The notes under the pieces were generated by a model. It made no database searches, was not told the origin of the DNA, and saw only the letters and a list, made by a program, of their open reading frames with translations. Positions 19,560 through 29,973 of a DNA stretch of 64,000 bases are shown one piece after another (the first letter of the stretch is position 1; each line of letters opens with the position of its first letter). This stretch comes from Asterella californica (lineage: Eukaryota; Streptophyta; Marchantiopsida; Marchantiales; Aytoniaceae). A program made the translations under genes and the position numbers. The stretch is from positions 15,966,001 through 16,030,000 of the forward strand of contig JAYKYS010000004.1 of the NCBI GenBank assembly GCA_036924285.1. Direction: 5' to 3'.

Positions 19560-20684
19560 CACATCATTTCCAAGAAGGGGATTGTGGTAGATCCTGAGAA
19601 GGTGAAGAAGATTGTGGATCTTCCATTTCTAATCAACTTGACAAAGTTGAGACAGTTTCTTGGGATGGTTGGATATTATCGTAGGTTTATCTTTTCCTTC
19701 TCAAACAAAGCAATAGCTTTGACTATGTACATGAAGAAGGGAGTTGAGTTTGACTTGATAGTGCATGATCAGAAGGCAAAGGAAGCATTTGAGGAGCTGA
19801 AAAAGGCATTGGTGACAGCTCCTATACTTGCTAAACTTGAGTGGAGTAAAGCATTTATTCTGTATACGGATGCCTCCAATGTAGCTATCGGGTGTACATT
19901 AAGTCAGTTAGATGAAGATGGGCATGATCATCCTATAGCTTATGCTAGTAGGCAGATGGTGCCAGCGGAGAAGAATTACTCCGTGATTGAACGAGAAGGA
20001 TTAGCGGTGATCTTTGGATTGAAGAAATTCCGACATTATTTACTAGGAGGGAAATTTTCCATAGTCACAGATCACAAGGCTTTAAAGTATATCTTTAATA
20101 AGCCTAATGCCGAAGGTCGTATTACCCGTTGGAAGATCATTCTAACAGAATACGATTACGTGATCGAAGATAGACCAAGGAAAAAGCATGCGAATGCTGA
20201 TCTTTTGTCGAGGGCTTATGATGATGAGGGAGAAGAACCGTTTGATGATTCATTTCCAGACGAACATCTGATGACTATCACAAGCATTGAGGAGATACCG
20301 GATGAGTACAAGGAAATCTGGAGTTTCCTTGCAGATGGCTCTTTTCCAAAAGGTATGCATACCCGAGAACGTAACGCGTTGATCAAGAGATGCAAACCTT
20401 ACACCATGGTGGAGGGAATTTTGTTTCATCAAGGAGCAGGTGGGTTACTAAGGAGAGCAGTTGGTCAGAAGGAGGCATTCAACGACGGAACTGTTTGCGG
20501 AGGTCACTTTGCTGGTAAGATAACAACCTTCAAGATTTTGGATGCGGGTTATCACTGGAGAGGGATCTTCAAAGAGTGTTTAGACTATTGCAAAACTTGC
20601 GACGTATGTCAAGCATTTGCTCTAAAGTCTACTAGAACACCTCCGTTAAGATCAAGTCCAATATTAAGGCTGTTTGAGAAGTGA
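19560..20684 (+). pseudogene. Family B RNase H and integrase zinc-binding domain (copy 1)
   Basis: The connection domain has LRQFLGMVGYYRRFI. RNase H has LYTDASNVAIGCTLSQ, VIEREGLAVIFGLKKFRHYL and the terminal HANADLLSRAYDD. The integrase HHCC domain follows with CGGHFAGKITTFKIL and CKTCDVC, but an 18-base deletion near 20,480 removes the first histidine that copy 2 retains (KFHDGTVCGGH). The segment ends at a TGA (20,682-20,684) where a Trp codon is expected. Confidence 0.85.
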
Positions 20685-21590
20685 GGTATTGACTTTGTAG
20701 GTCCTCTTAATAAGACACCTCGAGGCAATAAATACATTGTAGTCGCCACTGACTATTGTACCAAGTGGGTAGAGGCTAGACCTTTGAGGAAGACTAATGA
20801 GACGGAAGTGAGTAGATTCCTATGGGAGAGGATCATCACAAGATTTGGATGTCGATTAGAGTTAGTCTCAGATAGAGGAGGAGAGTTTGTAGGGAGCATG
20901 ACTACTGCTATGCTACAACACTTTTCTATCAAGTCACGAGTAACGACCTCATACGAACCAAATGCTAATGGTCTTGCGGAGAAGACCAATCTTACACTTT
21001 GTATGATGGTTGCCAAAGATGTTGGTATTGAGACTGCGAAACATACTTGGGATAAGAGACTACATGCCATCTTATGGGAGTATCGAACAACAACAAAGAC
21101 TTCTACTTGGTACTCCTCATTTCGATTGGTTTATGGAGTGGAGTCCAAGTTGCCGATCCAATTCGAATTGGATACTTTTCAAACCATTCAACGAAAGTTG
21201 AAGAGGTCGAGGGGAGAAGACATGGTCAAGTCAAGAAGAGAGCAACTCATGGAGTTGGAAGAGACCCGAGCGGTAGCAATGATCCGGATGGAACGAGCTC
21301 AGGCGTATCAAAAGAAAAGTTACGACAAACGTTTGGGCAAGAGGGAGGTAAAATCTTTTCAAGTCGGAGATTGGGTAATGTTGTATGATGCTATCAGATT
21401 CAAGAGGGCTAGGAAGAAATTTCTTCCGAGATATTTTGATCCTTTTGTTGTAGATAAGGTGTGGAGCAACTTCACATATGACCTTCAGGAGCTCGGAGGA
21501 AGGAGATTCGATCGGATAAATCATGACAAGTTGAAGTTGTTTCATCGACGAAAGTTCTCTCTTCACTCCGAGGACGGAGCGAAAATTTAG
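20685..21590 (+). pseudogene. Family B integrase core and C-terminus (copy 1)
   Basis: The DDE triad is visible: D in VATDYCTKWVEA, D in LVSDRGGEF, and E in NGLAEKTNLT. The C-terminal part has SFQVGDWVMLYD and a GPY/F-like PRYFDPFVVDKVW, ending at TAG 21,590. The core is uninterrupted here, but it is separated from the HHCC part by the TGA at 20,682. Integrase would insert the cDNA into host DNA. Confidence 0.85.
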
Positions 21591-21603
21591 TCCGGGGGTA
21601 AAA
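21590..21603 (+). other. Family B polypurine tract
   Basis: GTCCGGGGGTAAAA lies directly before the 3' LTR and directly after the integrase stop, the expected position for priming plus-strand synthesis. Confidence 0.65.
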
Positions 21604-22502
21604 TGTAACGACCTATGTTACACCTAGGAAGTTTGTCTATTAGTAAGGTATTTAGTTATAACTAAGTGTTGAGAACGTTTATTTGCTGCCAAGTACTTTA
21701 AGGAGGTATCAAGTTAGTCATGACTAGCTAAAGTTAATTATGGTTAAACTTAGCTGTACTTTTGGCAGAATTCAAATATTTCCTAAAGAGTGAGCACTAC
21801 TATCTTGTCATCTTGTCTAAAAGGTAGAAAGGAGGTGGAAAGTATCCCTTATCTCCTTTTTGACTTGATATTAGTGGTTGGATTAAAGTTGTGGACTTTG
21901 TGGGCATTAAAAACAAGAAGAGATTCCACATATTTTCTTTTTAGTGGGTCATAGTGTAGAGGGGTGGAAATTTGAGATTCCTTGAGAATATTCCAGAATC
22001 CTTCTAGAAGTTGTTGACTTTGAAGGAATAAGCCCATGTGAAAAGATAAAAGCCCATGTGATTAATGCTTTTACCTTAAGTAATATCTTAGTAAAACTCG
22101 ATAAAAGTAGTTACGGTTGAGTTACCGGAGGGTACCAAAGTAAAAACCTAGAATGTATAAATAGAGGAGTAGAGAAGAGCTCCTCATCCTTATTTTCACA
22201 TCGTCGTAATGACAACTTGAGTAATATAGAGAGTATGGGATATTTTTATCATGTGAGAACTTGAGAGACGTTGTTAGAATGAAGGATTTTAGTTGATGAG
22301 TTTATGGAGAATTTTTAGTTGATGTGTATGAATGAGTGAACTTAGCATTTTTCTCTTCAAGTTCATGGTGTGCTTTCATCAAAGCCATCAGAGATGACCC
22401 CTGAGTGAGAGACAAGCCCGACATTTTACAGATTCATCGACGACGATCGTGGAGGTTGAGAGATCGGGGGGTAGTTGATCGATGAGATTGTGGAGGGTTT
22501 AC
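21604..22502 (+). repeat. Family B 3' LTR (copy 1)
   Basis: TGTAACGACC...GGGTTTACA, 899 bp, with a TATA box at 22,156-22,163. The next base begins family E LTR sequence in minus orientation (the position matching about 39,987), so B lies within an E LTR. Confidence 0.92.
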
Positions 22503-24149
22503 AGTTCTCGGAAGACTTCCCGAAGCCAAGCTTCCCTTCACTGGTTTCACCTATCTTCTGCTTCCTACACGCAATCTATCCTCACAACAGACACAAGACA
22601 CTCGCACTCTATTCTTTTGACTTCTCACCTCTCATACACACTCAGAAGAAGCTTGCCGCATATGGGAAGACATGACCCTCGACCATTCTCTCTAGATTCT
22701 GCCAGCAAGACTTCTCACAACTCTCTTCTAAGTTCAGGAAGAAGAAGGAATAGGTTGCTATGGGTCGGACAGAAGAGACCCGTAACGGACCCTCACGTCT
22801 CCTCACGCATTTTGCCAGCCTTTTCAATCTTCTAGTCTCTCTAGGAAGATGTGGATTTGAGAAGCTTGGAAGATCAGGAGGCACAGGCCTGGTTCCAGAC
22901 TTCTAACTTCTCAAAATAACAAACAACTCACCAAGCCACTCGCGATTCGTACCAAGCCTCTCTTAACACAAAAGCAAATCCAATCCACCCTTGATACGAA
23001 TTGCACACATTCGTCTTCCGAAGACAGTCAGGCTTCCGAAGCGTCTTTCGAAGATGTTCAGGTTTCAGAAGCATCTACCGAAGATGTTCAGATCTTCCGA
23101 AGCGTCTTCTGTTGAAGGTTTCGGGAGTAGAGGGATGGTAGGATAGAGAAATTGATAGTTGTGATCTCTAATTTGAGGACGATGGGCAGGGAAGCTCGAA
23201 TTGCACTCGGGAAGAAGCAAGAAGATGGTTGTCGAAAATTGGGCGGCGCTTCTGCGCCCAATGTCTCAAAAGGAAAAATGTGGAGAAGGAATCAATCGAT
23301 CGATTTGCCTGCAAACAACCGAGAAAGTGCGGGGATATCAAGCAAAAGGTGAGAAGCAGTGGGAAAGGAAGAGAACATGGGAAGAACCTCAAACAGTCTT
23401 CTGTCTGCTTCCGGAGCTGTCTTCAATCTTCTGCGCGCTTCCGACTCTGACCCTAGCTCCAATGCTACTTCACAGAGCTGCTTCCGCCGTCAATTCCTTG
23501 CTACACCTCAATCGAACAAGACTCCACCTTCGATTCTTCTCAGCCGTCCTTCAATGTCTGTTCCCACGAGTCTCTGGAAGACTCCTTCAGCTTGATGTGA
23601 TTCCTACTCTCAACGATTTGCCCTCGTCTTCTTCCTAACTGTGAATCGATCCTGGCTCTACTCAATTTCACCCTGCTGGCCCTCCTCGCTCAAGTCGATC
23701 ACCTTCCAACTCGATCTTCTAGCCAAAAATGATCTCGATGCGGGAAGCAGTAGTGTTTCGGTGCTAATGCGCTTCCTGCGCATCTTCTCGCGTAGTTTAG
23801 GAGTTTTCGACCTACCCGACTTACCTAACCTACTCGGTGCTACTTGGTGGGTAGACCTACTTCTTACGTGGTTAAGCTTCCGCGGTTGTCATTTTCTGAA
23901 AGATACGTGTCTTCTGTCTTCTGCCTTCCGCCGTCTTCCACCGTCTTCGTAAGACACAACCGAGAAGATGCTTCTTGGAAGACAGCCGTCTTCCGAAGAA
24001 GTCAACTTCTTATTACAAAAAAGATCGTAAGATCATCTTCCTTCTAAGAAAGCCGTAATCTTAAGTAACAAAGCTTCTTCAGTTATACAAACAAGTTATT
24101 AATCTTAAAAATTTCAAAAATTCGTGAATCCTGTAAATTGTGGGCACCA
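22503..24149 (-). repeat. Family E LTR fragment, TG end intact, minus strand (copy 1)
   Basis: On the minus strand it begins TGGTGCCCACAATTTACAGG at 24,149 and runs to the B insertion at 22,503. It covers only the first 1.65 kb of the LTR and stops short of the embedded ORF. On its right the plus-strand E pol fragment starts immediately, so the LTR and the coding region are in opposite orientations. The rest of this LTR is not found left of B. Confidence 0.8.
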
Positions 24150-24161
24150 TAGGTCTTCTGA

Positions 24162-24618
24162 GCAGCAGGTAGCTTTCGTGGAAATGAAAAGGCTTTTGTC
24201 ATAATCTCCTATCCTACGACCACCTGATTGGGAGAGAGTCTTCCACATTTACGTGGATGTTTCCGCTTTCGCCATAGGGGTGGTATTGAGTCAAAAAGAT
24301 GAGAAGAAGAAGGATTATCCCATCTACTATGCGGGAAGACAACTCAGCGATGCGGAAAGGAAGTACTCAACAACTGAAAAGGAGTGTCTTGGCATGATTT
24401 ACTCCTGTAAGAAGTTTAGGCACTATCTTCTAACTAACCCGTTTGTCTTCTATGTGGATCATTTTTCTTTGAAACATCTGGTGAAGAAAGCAGATTTGTC
24501 TGGGAGGATAGCTAGGTGGATTCTTCTACTCCAGGAATTTACTTACACGGTTGAGTGTAGGTCTGGAAGACAACATGTCAATGTTGACTACGTATCCAGA
24601 TTGGAGACTGAGCGATGA
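24162..24618 (+). pseudogene. Family E RNase H (copy 1)
   Basis: Starts inside the connection segment (SSEQQVAFVEMKRLL, then a TAA near 24,202). It contains SPILRPPDWERVFHIYVDVS, AIGVVLSQKDEKKKDYPIYY, STTEKECLGMIYSCKKFRHY and VDYVSRLE. It ends at a TGA after ETER that is shared with copy 2. The aspartate in IYVDVS and the glutamate in TEKECLG are the usual RNase H catalytic positions. Confidence 0.85.
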
Positions 24619-25995
24619 GAAGATGAAGTGGAAGACGAGTTCCTTGACGAGAAGCTGTTTTCAGTTTCTGCAGAGACACTCTCATATGAGGGGGGGCGTA
24701 CCGCCTACTACCCAGAAGACGAGACTAGATCTTCTGATCTGATCTTTGTGACTTCCACAGAAGAATCTATCTTCAAGGACTTGAGGAAGTTCTTGGAAGA
24801 CGAACAGTACTCCGAGGGATTGGATGCCGAGCAGAAGGCTATCTTCTTACACAAGGCAAGTCCTTATGCCATCGTCCAAGGTATTCTGTTTAAAAAAGAG
24901 CATGACGAGAAGTTGAGGAGATGTCTCGAGCCCTCAGAGATTAAGTCAGTGATCACTCGTCTCCACTACAAAGATGCTGGGGGTCACTACGGTCTGAAGA
25001 CAACGGTGAAGAAGATGTTGGACGTCGGCTACTGGTGGTCAACCATGTACAAAGACACTTTTCAGGAGATCAAAACATGTGATGCATGTCAAAGAGTGGA
25101 AAGATCAACAGCTACTACAAGGTGGCCTCTCACTCCCATTTTGCCTCTAGCACCTTTTGAAAAGTGAGAAATCGACTTTGTGGGACCAATCGCCCCGGTG
25201 GCTAAAAGAACACGAGCACGCTATATTTTGATAGCTACCGATTATGCTACGAAGATGGTAGAGGGTGAAGCCACAAGGAAGAACGACGCTGCAGTGGTTG
25301 TCAGATTTCTGTGGCACAACATCATAACTTGATACGGATGCCCGCTAGAACTAGTGTTAGATAGATGCACTCAATTTCTAAATGAGACTATTTCCCTTCT
25401 GACCCAGTACTTCAAGATCAAGCATCGAAGGACAACACCATACAACTCGAAAGCTAACGGACTGACAGAGAAGTCGAATGATCTTCTTTGTAATATTTTG
25501 AATAAGATAACTGTTAATCACGCATATAATTGAGACACGAAGCTGCCATTTATGTTGTGGACTTTTACAATTTTACCGAAGGTCACAACTCAGAAGACAC
25601 CCTTCTACTTAACTTATGGGATGACACCTGTTGTCCCCATTAAGTTAAAGGTCCATACTTACAAGTTAGCTATTACCGAACGCATGGAAGAAGAGGAAAG
25701 CCAAGAGTCGCGTCTTCTGAACTTTGTGGAGTTCGAAGAAGACAGGAATGCAGCTCTGGAGAAGACTTACGAAGTACAAGCACAACGTAAGGTGAACTAT
25801 GACGGCAAGCTGAAGAATGTGACTGTTAAGGATGGAGACTTAGTTCTCCTATACGACAACAAGCATCTAAAGTTTCTTGGGAAGCTTCATCTTCACTGGA
25901 TGGGTCCTTACTGAGTCTTGGAGGTCTTCGCCAATGGTTCCTTACAACTGGAAGAGCTAGATGGTATCTTGATGACCACCCACGTCAATGGATAA
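24619..25995 (+). pseudogene. Family E integrase (copy 1)
   Basis: The HHCC domain is intact (HYKDAGGHYG ... CDACQR). After a TGA at 25,165-25,167 the core follows, with D in IATDYATKMVEG, D in LVLDRCTQF and E in NGLTEKSN. In-frame TGA codons are at 25,330 (Arg expected), 25,531 (Trp expected) and 25,912 (in the GPY/F motif HWMGPY). The last part reads GSLQLEELDG. All stops look like single C-to-T or G-to-A changes. Confidence 0.85.
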
Positions 25996-26070
25996 CGTGT
26001 CAAGAAGTATTGGGCGTGAACAGAAGCTCTGATGTTTGCGGGGACGCAAACATGTGAGGGTGGGCGTATG

Positions 26071-28344
26071 TGGTGCTCAAAATTTACAGGATTTATGAAT
26101 TTTTGAAATTTTTGAAGTTAATAACTTGTTTGTGTAACTGAAGTAACCTTGTTGCTAAAGATTACACCTCGCTAAGAAGAAAGATGATCTTAAGATCTTT
26201 TTGTAAGTAGAAGATGATTTCTTCGGAAGACGGATATCTTCCGGGAAGACGTCTTCTCGGTTGTGCCTTCCGGAAGACGGAAGACGGAAGACAGAAGACG
26301 CGTGTCTTTCATAAGACAGCGACCGCGACTGCATGGGCGTCAACTACGCACCACCTAGTAGAGGGGTAGGTGTATCTACCAAGTAGCCCCATGGTAGTAG
26401 GTAGGTCGAAACCCCTAATCGCGTAAGAAGATACGGGAAAAGCACATTAGCATAGAATCAGCGACTGCTTACCGCATCGAAGGCCATCGTGCGCTGAGGA
26501 TCGATTTCAGAGGTACCAAATTGAGTGAAGAAAGCAAGAGTAGTGAAATCATGGACAGCAAGGATCGAATCGAGGCTAGAAGGAGAGAGCGAGGACGATT
26601 CTGTGAGAGCAGGGAGCACCATCGAGCTGAAGGAGTTCCTTGTAGATTCCTTCAGGGCGATTAGAGGTGGAGCAAAGATCAATTGAAGAAGCAGCAGGGC
26701 GTAGCTCAGAATTGACGACAAGAGCAGTTTTGTGAGGTCGCATTGGAGCTGAGGTGGAGGCCGAAAGCGCGTAGAAGATTGAAGGCACTACGAGAAGCAG
26801 CCAGAAGACTGTTTGAGGTTCTTCCCATGTTCTTTCTCCTTTTCACCGCTTCTCACCTCTGGTTTAGTGTCCCCCGTGCTTCCCCGTGCTTCCCCGCTTG
26901 TTTGCAAGAAGTCCATCGATCGCTTTCTCCATCCCAAACTTTCCCTCTGTGAAATTGGGTGCGGAAGCGCTGCCTAATTTTCGACAGCCATCTTCTCGCT
27001 TCTTCCCAAGTTGTAATTGAGCTTCCCTGTCTTTCATTCTCAAATTCGATCCCTCAGCTATCAATTTTCCTACCCTACCGCACCTCTACTCTTGAATCTC
27101 TGGACGGAAGACGCTTCGGAAGATCTGAACATCTTCGAAAGACGCTTCTGGATGTCTGAACGTCTTCGGAAGACGACTGTGTGCAATTCGTATCAAGATT
27201 GGATTGGATTTGCTTTTGTGTTGAGAAAGGGTTGGTACGAATCCTGAGTGACTTGGTGAGTTGTTTGTTGTTTCAAGAAGCCAGAAGTTGGGAACCAGGC
27301 CTGTGCCTCCCGATCTTCCGAGCTTCTCAAATCCACATCTTCCTAGAGAGACTAGAAGGTTGGAAAGGTTGGCAGAATGCGCGAGAAGACTTGAGGGTCC
27401 TTTACAGGTCTCTTCTATCCGACCCATAGCAGCCTATTCCTTCTTCTTCCCGAACTTAGAAGAGAGTTGTGAGAAGTCTTGCTGGCAGAATCTGGAGAGA
27501 ATGGTCGAGGGTCATGTCTTCCCGTCGTGCAGCAAGCTTCTTCTGAGCGTGTATGAGAGGTAAGGAGTCGGAAGAACAGAGTATGGATGTTTCGTGTCTG
27601 TTGTGAGACTAGATTGCGTGTCGGAAGACAAAGACAAGTGAGACCAATGATGAGAAGCCTGGCTGCGGGAAGTCTTCCGAGTACGTCAGTTAATTGGAAG
27701 CTGTCCCAGAAGTCTTCCTGGAGGCCACTGTCACCGCAGGAGCCCGCTACCATCTTTTGAACTTCTTGTATATTCTTCTTCTCACATATCTTGTATCTTC
27801 TGTTAAGAAGTATGATGAAATGCAAGGTGAGTTGTCTTCTTGGTAATCCATGCGATGCCTTGCTCAGTTAGGATTGTTTAGATATAGCTTGGAAGATGAG
27901 AGGAACTTAGGAAGCACTGATAGAATCTCGGAAGACGGAATAGTTGTCTTCTGGAAGACTAGATTCGTCTTCCGAGAGTGGAAGCTAGACTGTGAGAACT
28001 TGGGAAGGACTGAGCCTCCGATTCACAGTAAGTGCGTGTGACTTAGTGTAACAGAGCTTGAAGTATGTCGATGCATCCTCGAGGGTTGATGTTACCGGCA
28101 ACAGAGTTGATCGAGGCCAAATCCTTCATCAAGGAGTTGTGTTTCGACTTCTTCTTGTGGGATTGGAACTTCGCAGATTATGGTCTTTTGGAGGAGGTTT
28201 GGACAGCATTGCTTCCCCGCAACCGTGTACCTGCGAATCAAGAGTTGTCCGGGGAAAACCATCTTCATGGACAGCGGAATGGTGGCGTAGGGCCTTCCAC
28301 AGGTCAGAAGCAGAGAACAGGAGGTATGAGTTAGAGAAGAAGAT
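26071..28344 (+). repeat. Family E LTR, plus strand, 3' truncated (copy 1)
   Basis: Begins TGGTGCTCAAAATTTACAGG just after the polypurine tract, so it is the 3' LTR of the pol fragment to its left. It is the reverse complement of the minus-strand E LTRs. It runs 2.27 kb, into the first roughly 93 codons of the embedded ORF, and stops at about 28,344, where the CA-end region of a minus-strand E LTR begins. Confidence 0.8.
28065..28344 (+). pseudogene. LTR-embedded ORF of family E, 5' fragment (plus LTR, copy 1)
   Basis: ATG 28,065 gives MSMHPRGLMLPATELIEAK and FDFFLWDWNFADYGLLEEVW, matching the N-terminus of the ORF at 39,611. A frameshift near 28,250 moves the reading to EWWRRAFHRSEAENRRYELE, and the sequence ends after ELEKKI at the LTR-LTR junction. 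The start lies 1,994 bases from the LTR's TG end, close to the spacing in the complete minus-strand LTR. Confidence 0.65.
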
Positions 28345-29973
28345 CTATAGTGACGCATGATTTCTCCTTTTGTCCATTTAGTATACAAGATATCGTTCCC
28401 ACAGAGGATTTGCACAAGTAACGCTGTTCCAAGTTCTAAGATCTGTTCAAACACACAAATACACGGGTTTTGCCTAGAAATCCCGTCTTCTTACAAAACC
28501 ACACAAAACCACACGTCTTCCAGACACGCCAAATGGTGCTCTGGAACTAAAAAAACAACTACCAATTACAATATCCACAACTATTCACAGAGAAGCTCGA
28601 GAAGACGATCTTTCTGCTTCCGGGTTGCTTCTTCTGGTCTTCTCGATACCGTCTTCCCGAAGCGATTCTCGTCTTCTGGGGGTTCAGCTCGTCTTCTCAC
28701 ACCTCCAGAAGATTGTCCTGCTTCGCAGAAGTCGACTAGCAACGGTCGTTACACCTTATTCTCACACTCACATTCCAACGGGTTAGATAAATCACAGGGT
28801 GTATGCCCCCTGTAGCCTTCCCAGGCTTCTGCCTACGGAAATAGTCTTCTTGCAGCACAACAACGACATTCACCTTCACGGAAGCTCAATAGAAGTCTCA
28901 GAAACTCACTAGAAGAAGGTAAGAAAATGGGGAAGATGGGAGAAGATGGGGAAGATGAGAAAATCCAAACAAGAGGAAACAAGATGAAAAGAAGCAATTA
29001 AGATTTCGACAGGCTTCTAGTCCGGATCCTGACTAACAAGCCATCCCTGCTTGTAATAGTTTGGGGAGGAAGACAACAAACGTGAGTACTGTTGCACTGT
29101 CTTCTACTTGAGGATGTCGTCTTCTGTTGCGGGAAGAAGGCTTCTTTCTTCTTCACTTCGCTGCTCTGACTACTCTGTCTTCTGGGATCCCTTACCCATA
29201 AGACCGTTCGTACGCAGATCCCAAGTGCTCCACTAAACGAGTCAAGCTACACTTCCACAACTGTTGACATTCACCGCCACTCAAGAAGAACACTTCCCAT
29301 GCATAATTGGGAGCGAATTCAAGGAACCCACCATCCAGAAGACATGGACAAAGCTTCTGCACTCAAATCCACAATCTATTCCCCGAGAAGAAGTCACAAT
29401 GGCATTGGGAAGCTCACTCCCTCTACTTCCTGCGTCGACTCCTCGACACACCAGCCTAGCTAACAAGACTGCACGAGGATGCCGTTCCTTGTTCCTAGAC
29501 TGTCCACTACTTCTATCTACATCTTCGAACCACTGCTGGTACGAGTATGCTGACCCCTCCTGTGTATTCCAAGACTATTCGTATGTTTCCAACAACGGGT
29601 GTAGTGCGAAGAACTACCTATCCTGTCTCTGCTCTAATGTGTCTCGTCTGCCTGCCCGTAGAATCGGTGTGTATGTTCAGTTGCTATAGAATTCTACAGA
29701 ACTGGCAGAACTCTATCTCCTACTCTGCTATCCTACTTATGTCGCTGCCGTGAGAACCAGGGGAGGCGACCACCAGGGAGAGAGAGGCGCTGACAGGAGG
29801 TTGTCACCTCACATGCAAGCGGTTCCCCTGCCCGAATTGGTCATCTGCCTTGTCCTTCCAACGCTACTTATGCTGCCACATGGTATCCTAACTAATATTA
29901 CATGGAAAAACTGCCACCCTTAAGATAGCATGTTTGATCTTACTATATTTAGAATTATCAATGGAGTTACTAA

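Larger units (their letters stand above)
13787..22502 (+). mobile_element. Complete family B Ty3/gypsy LTR retrotransposon (copy 1)
   Basis: 8,716 bp with LTRs of 913 and 899 bp (TGTAAC...TTTACA), a primer-binding site, leader repeats, ORF a, ORF b, gag, protease, RT, RNase H, integrase and a polypurine tract. The order PR-RT-RH-IN makes it Ty3/gypsy. The LTRs differ at many sites and the coding region has several stops and frameshifts, so it is an old copy. Bases flanking the outer ends (aggtc / gttct) are not a target-site duplication. The right flank is family E LTR; the left flank is another B gag. Confidence 0.9.
24150..26070 (+). mobile_element. Family E pol 3' fragment (copy 1)
   Basis: Plus-strand remnant of a gypsy element running from the RT-RNase H connection through integrase to the polypurine tract and a plus-strand E LTR at 26,071. 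RT and everything upstream are missing. A perfect 6-bp inverted repeat (GTTTGC/GCAAAC, 26,034-26,051) lies just before the presumed polypurine tract GTGAGGGTGGGCGTATG. Confidence 0.8.
1..29803. repeat. Tandem segmental duplication, copy 1
   Basis: This span is collinear and in direct orientation with 38,310-64,000. The offset is 38,309 near the left edge, about 35,898-35,907 across family B, and about 34,196 near the right edge; the steps come from private indels and replacements. Examples are a 10-bp gap near 6,633, replacement of 8,277-11,652 by other sequence in copy 2, and loss of about 1.7 kb (26,003-27,719) from copy 2. Identity looks like 97-98% by eye; it was not computed. The duplicated DNA is entirely transposon sequence. 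Confidence 0.9.

Noticed and set aside
21849..22037. 62-codon minus-strand ORF inside the family B LTR (also 57,755)
   Set aside because: Overlaps the LTR promoter region, short, antisense, no recognisable feature; not comparable with the LTR ORFs of families D and E.
26034..26051. Hairpin GTTTGC/GCAAAC as a transcription terminator
   Set aside because: It sits just before the polypurine tract of a eukaryotic retroelement; a bacterial-type terminator makes no sense here, and a 6-bp stem can be chance.
29264..29753. Open frames of 141 and 68 codons on the plus strand, the second also at 63,744-63,950
   Set aside because: They lie in the non-coding 3' part of the E LTR on the opposite strand to its ORF. 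Conservation is explained by the duplication, and the composition is unlike any protein I know.
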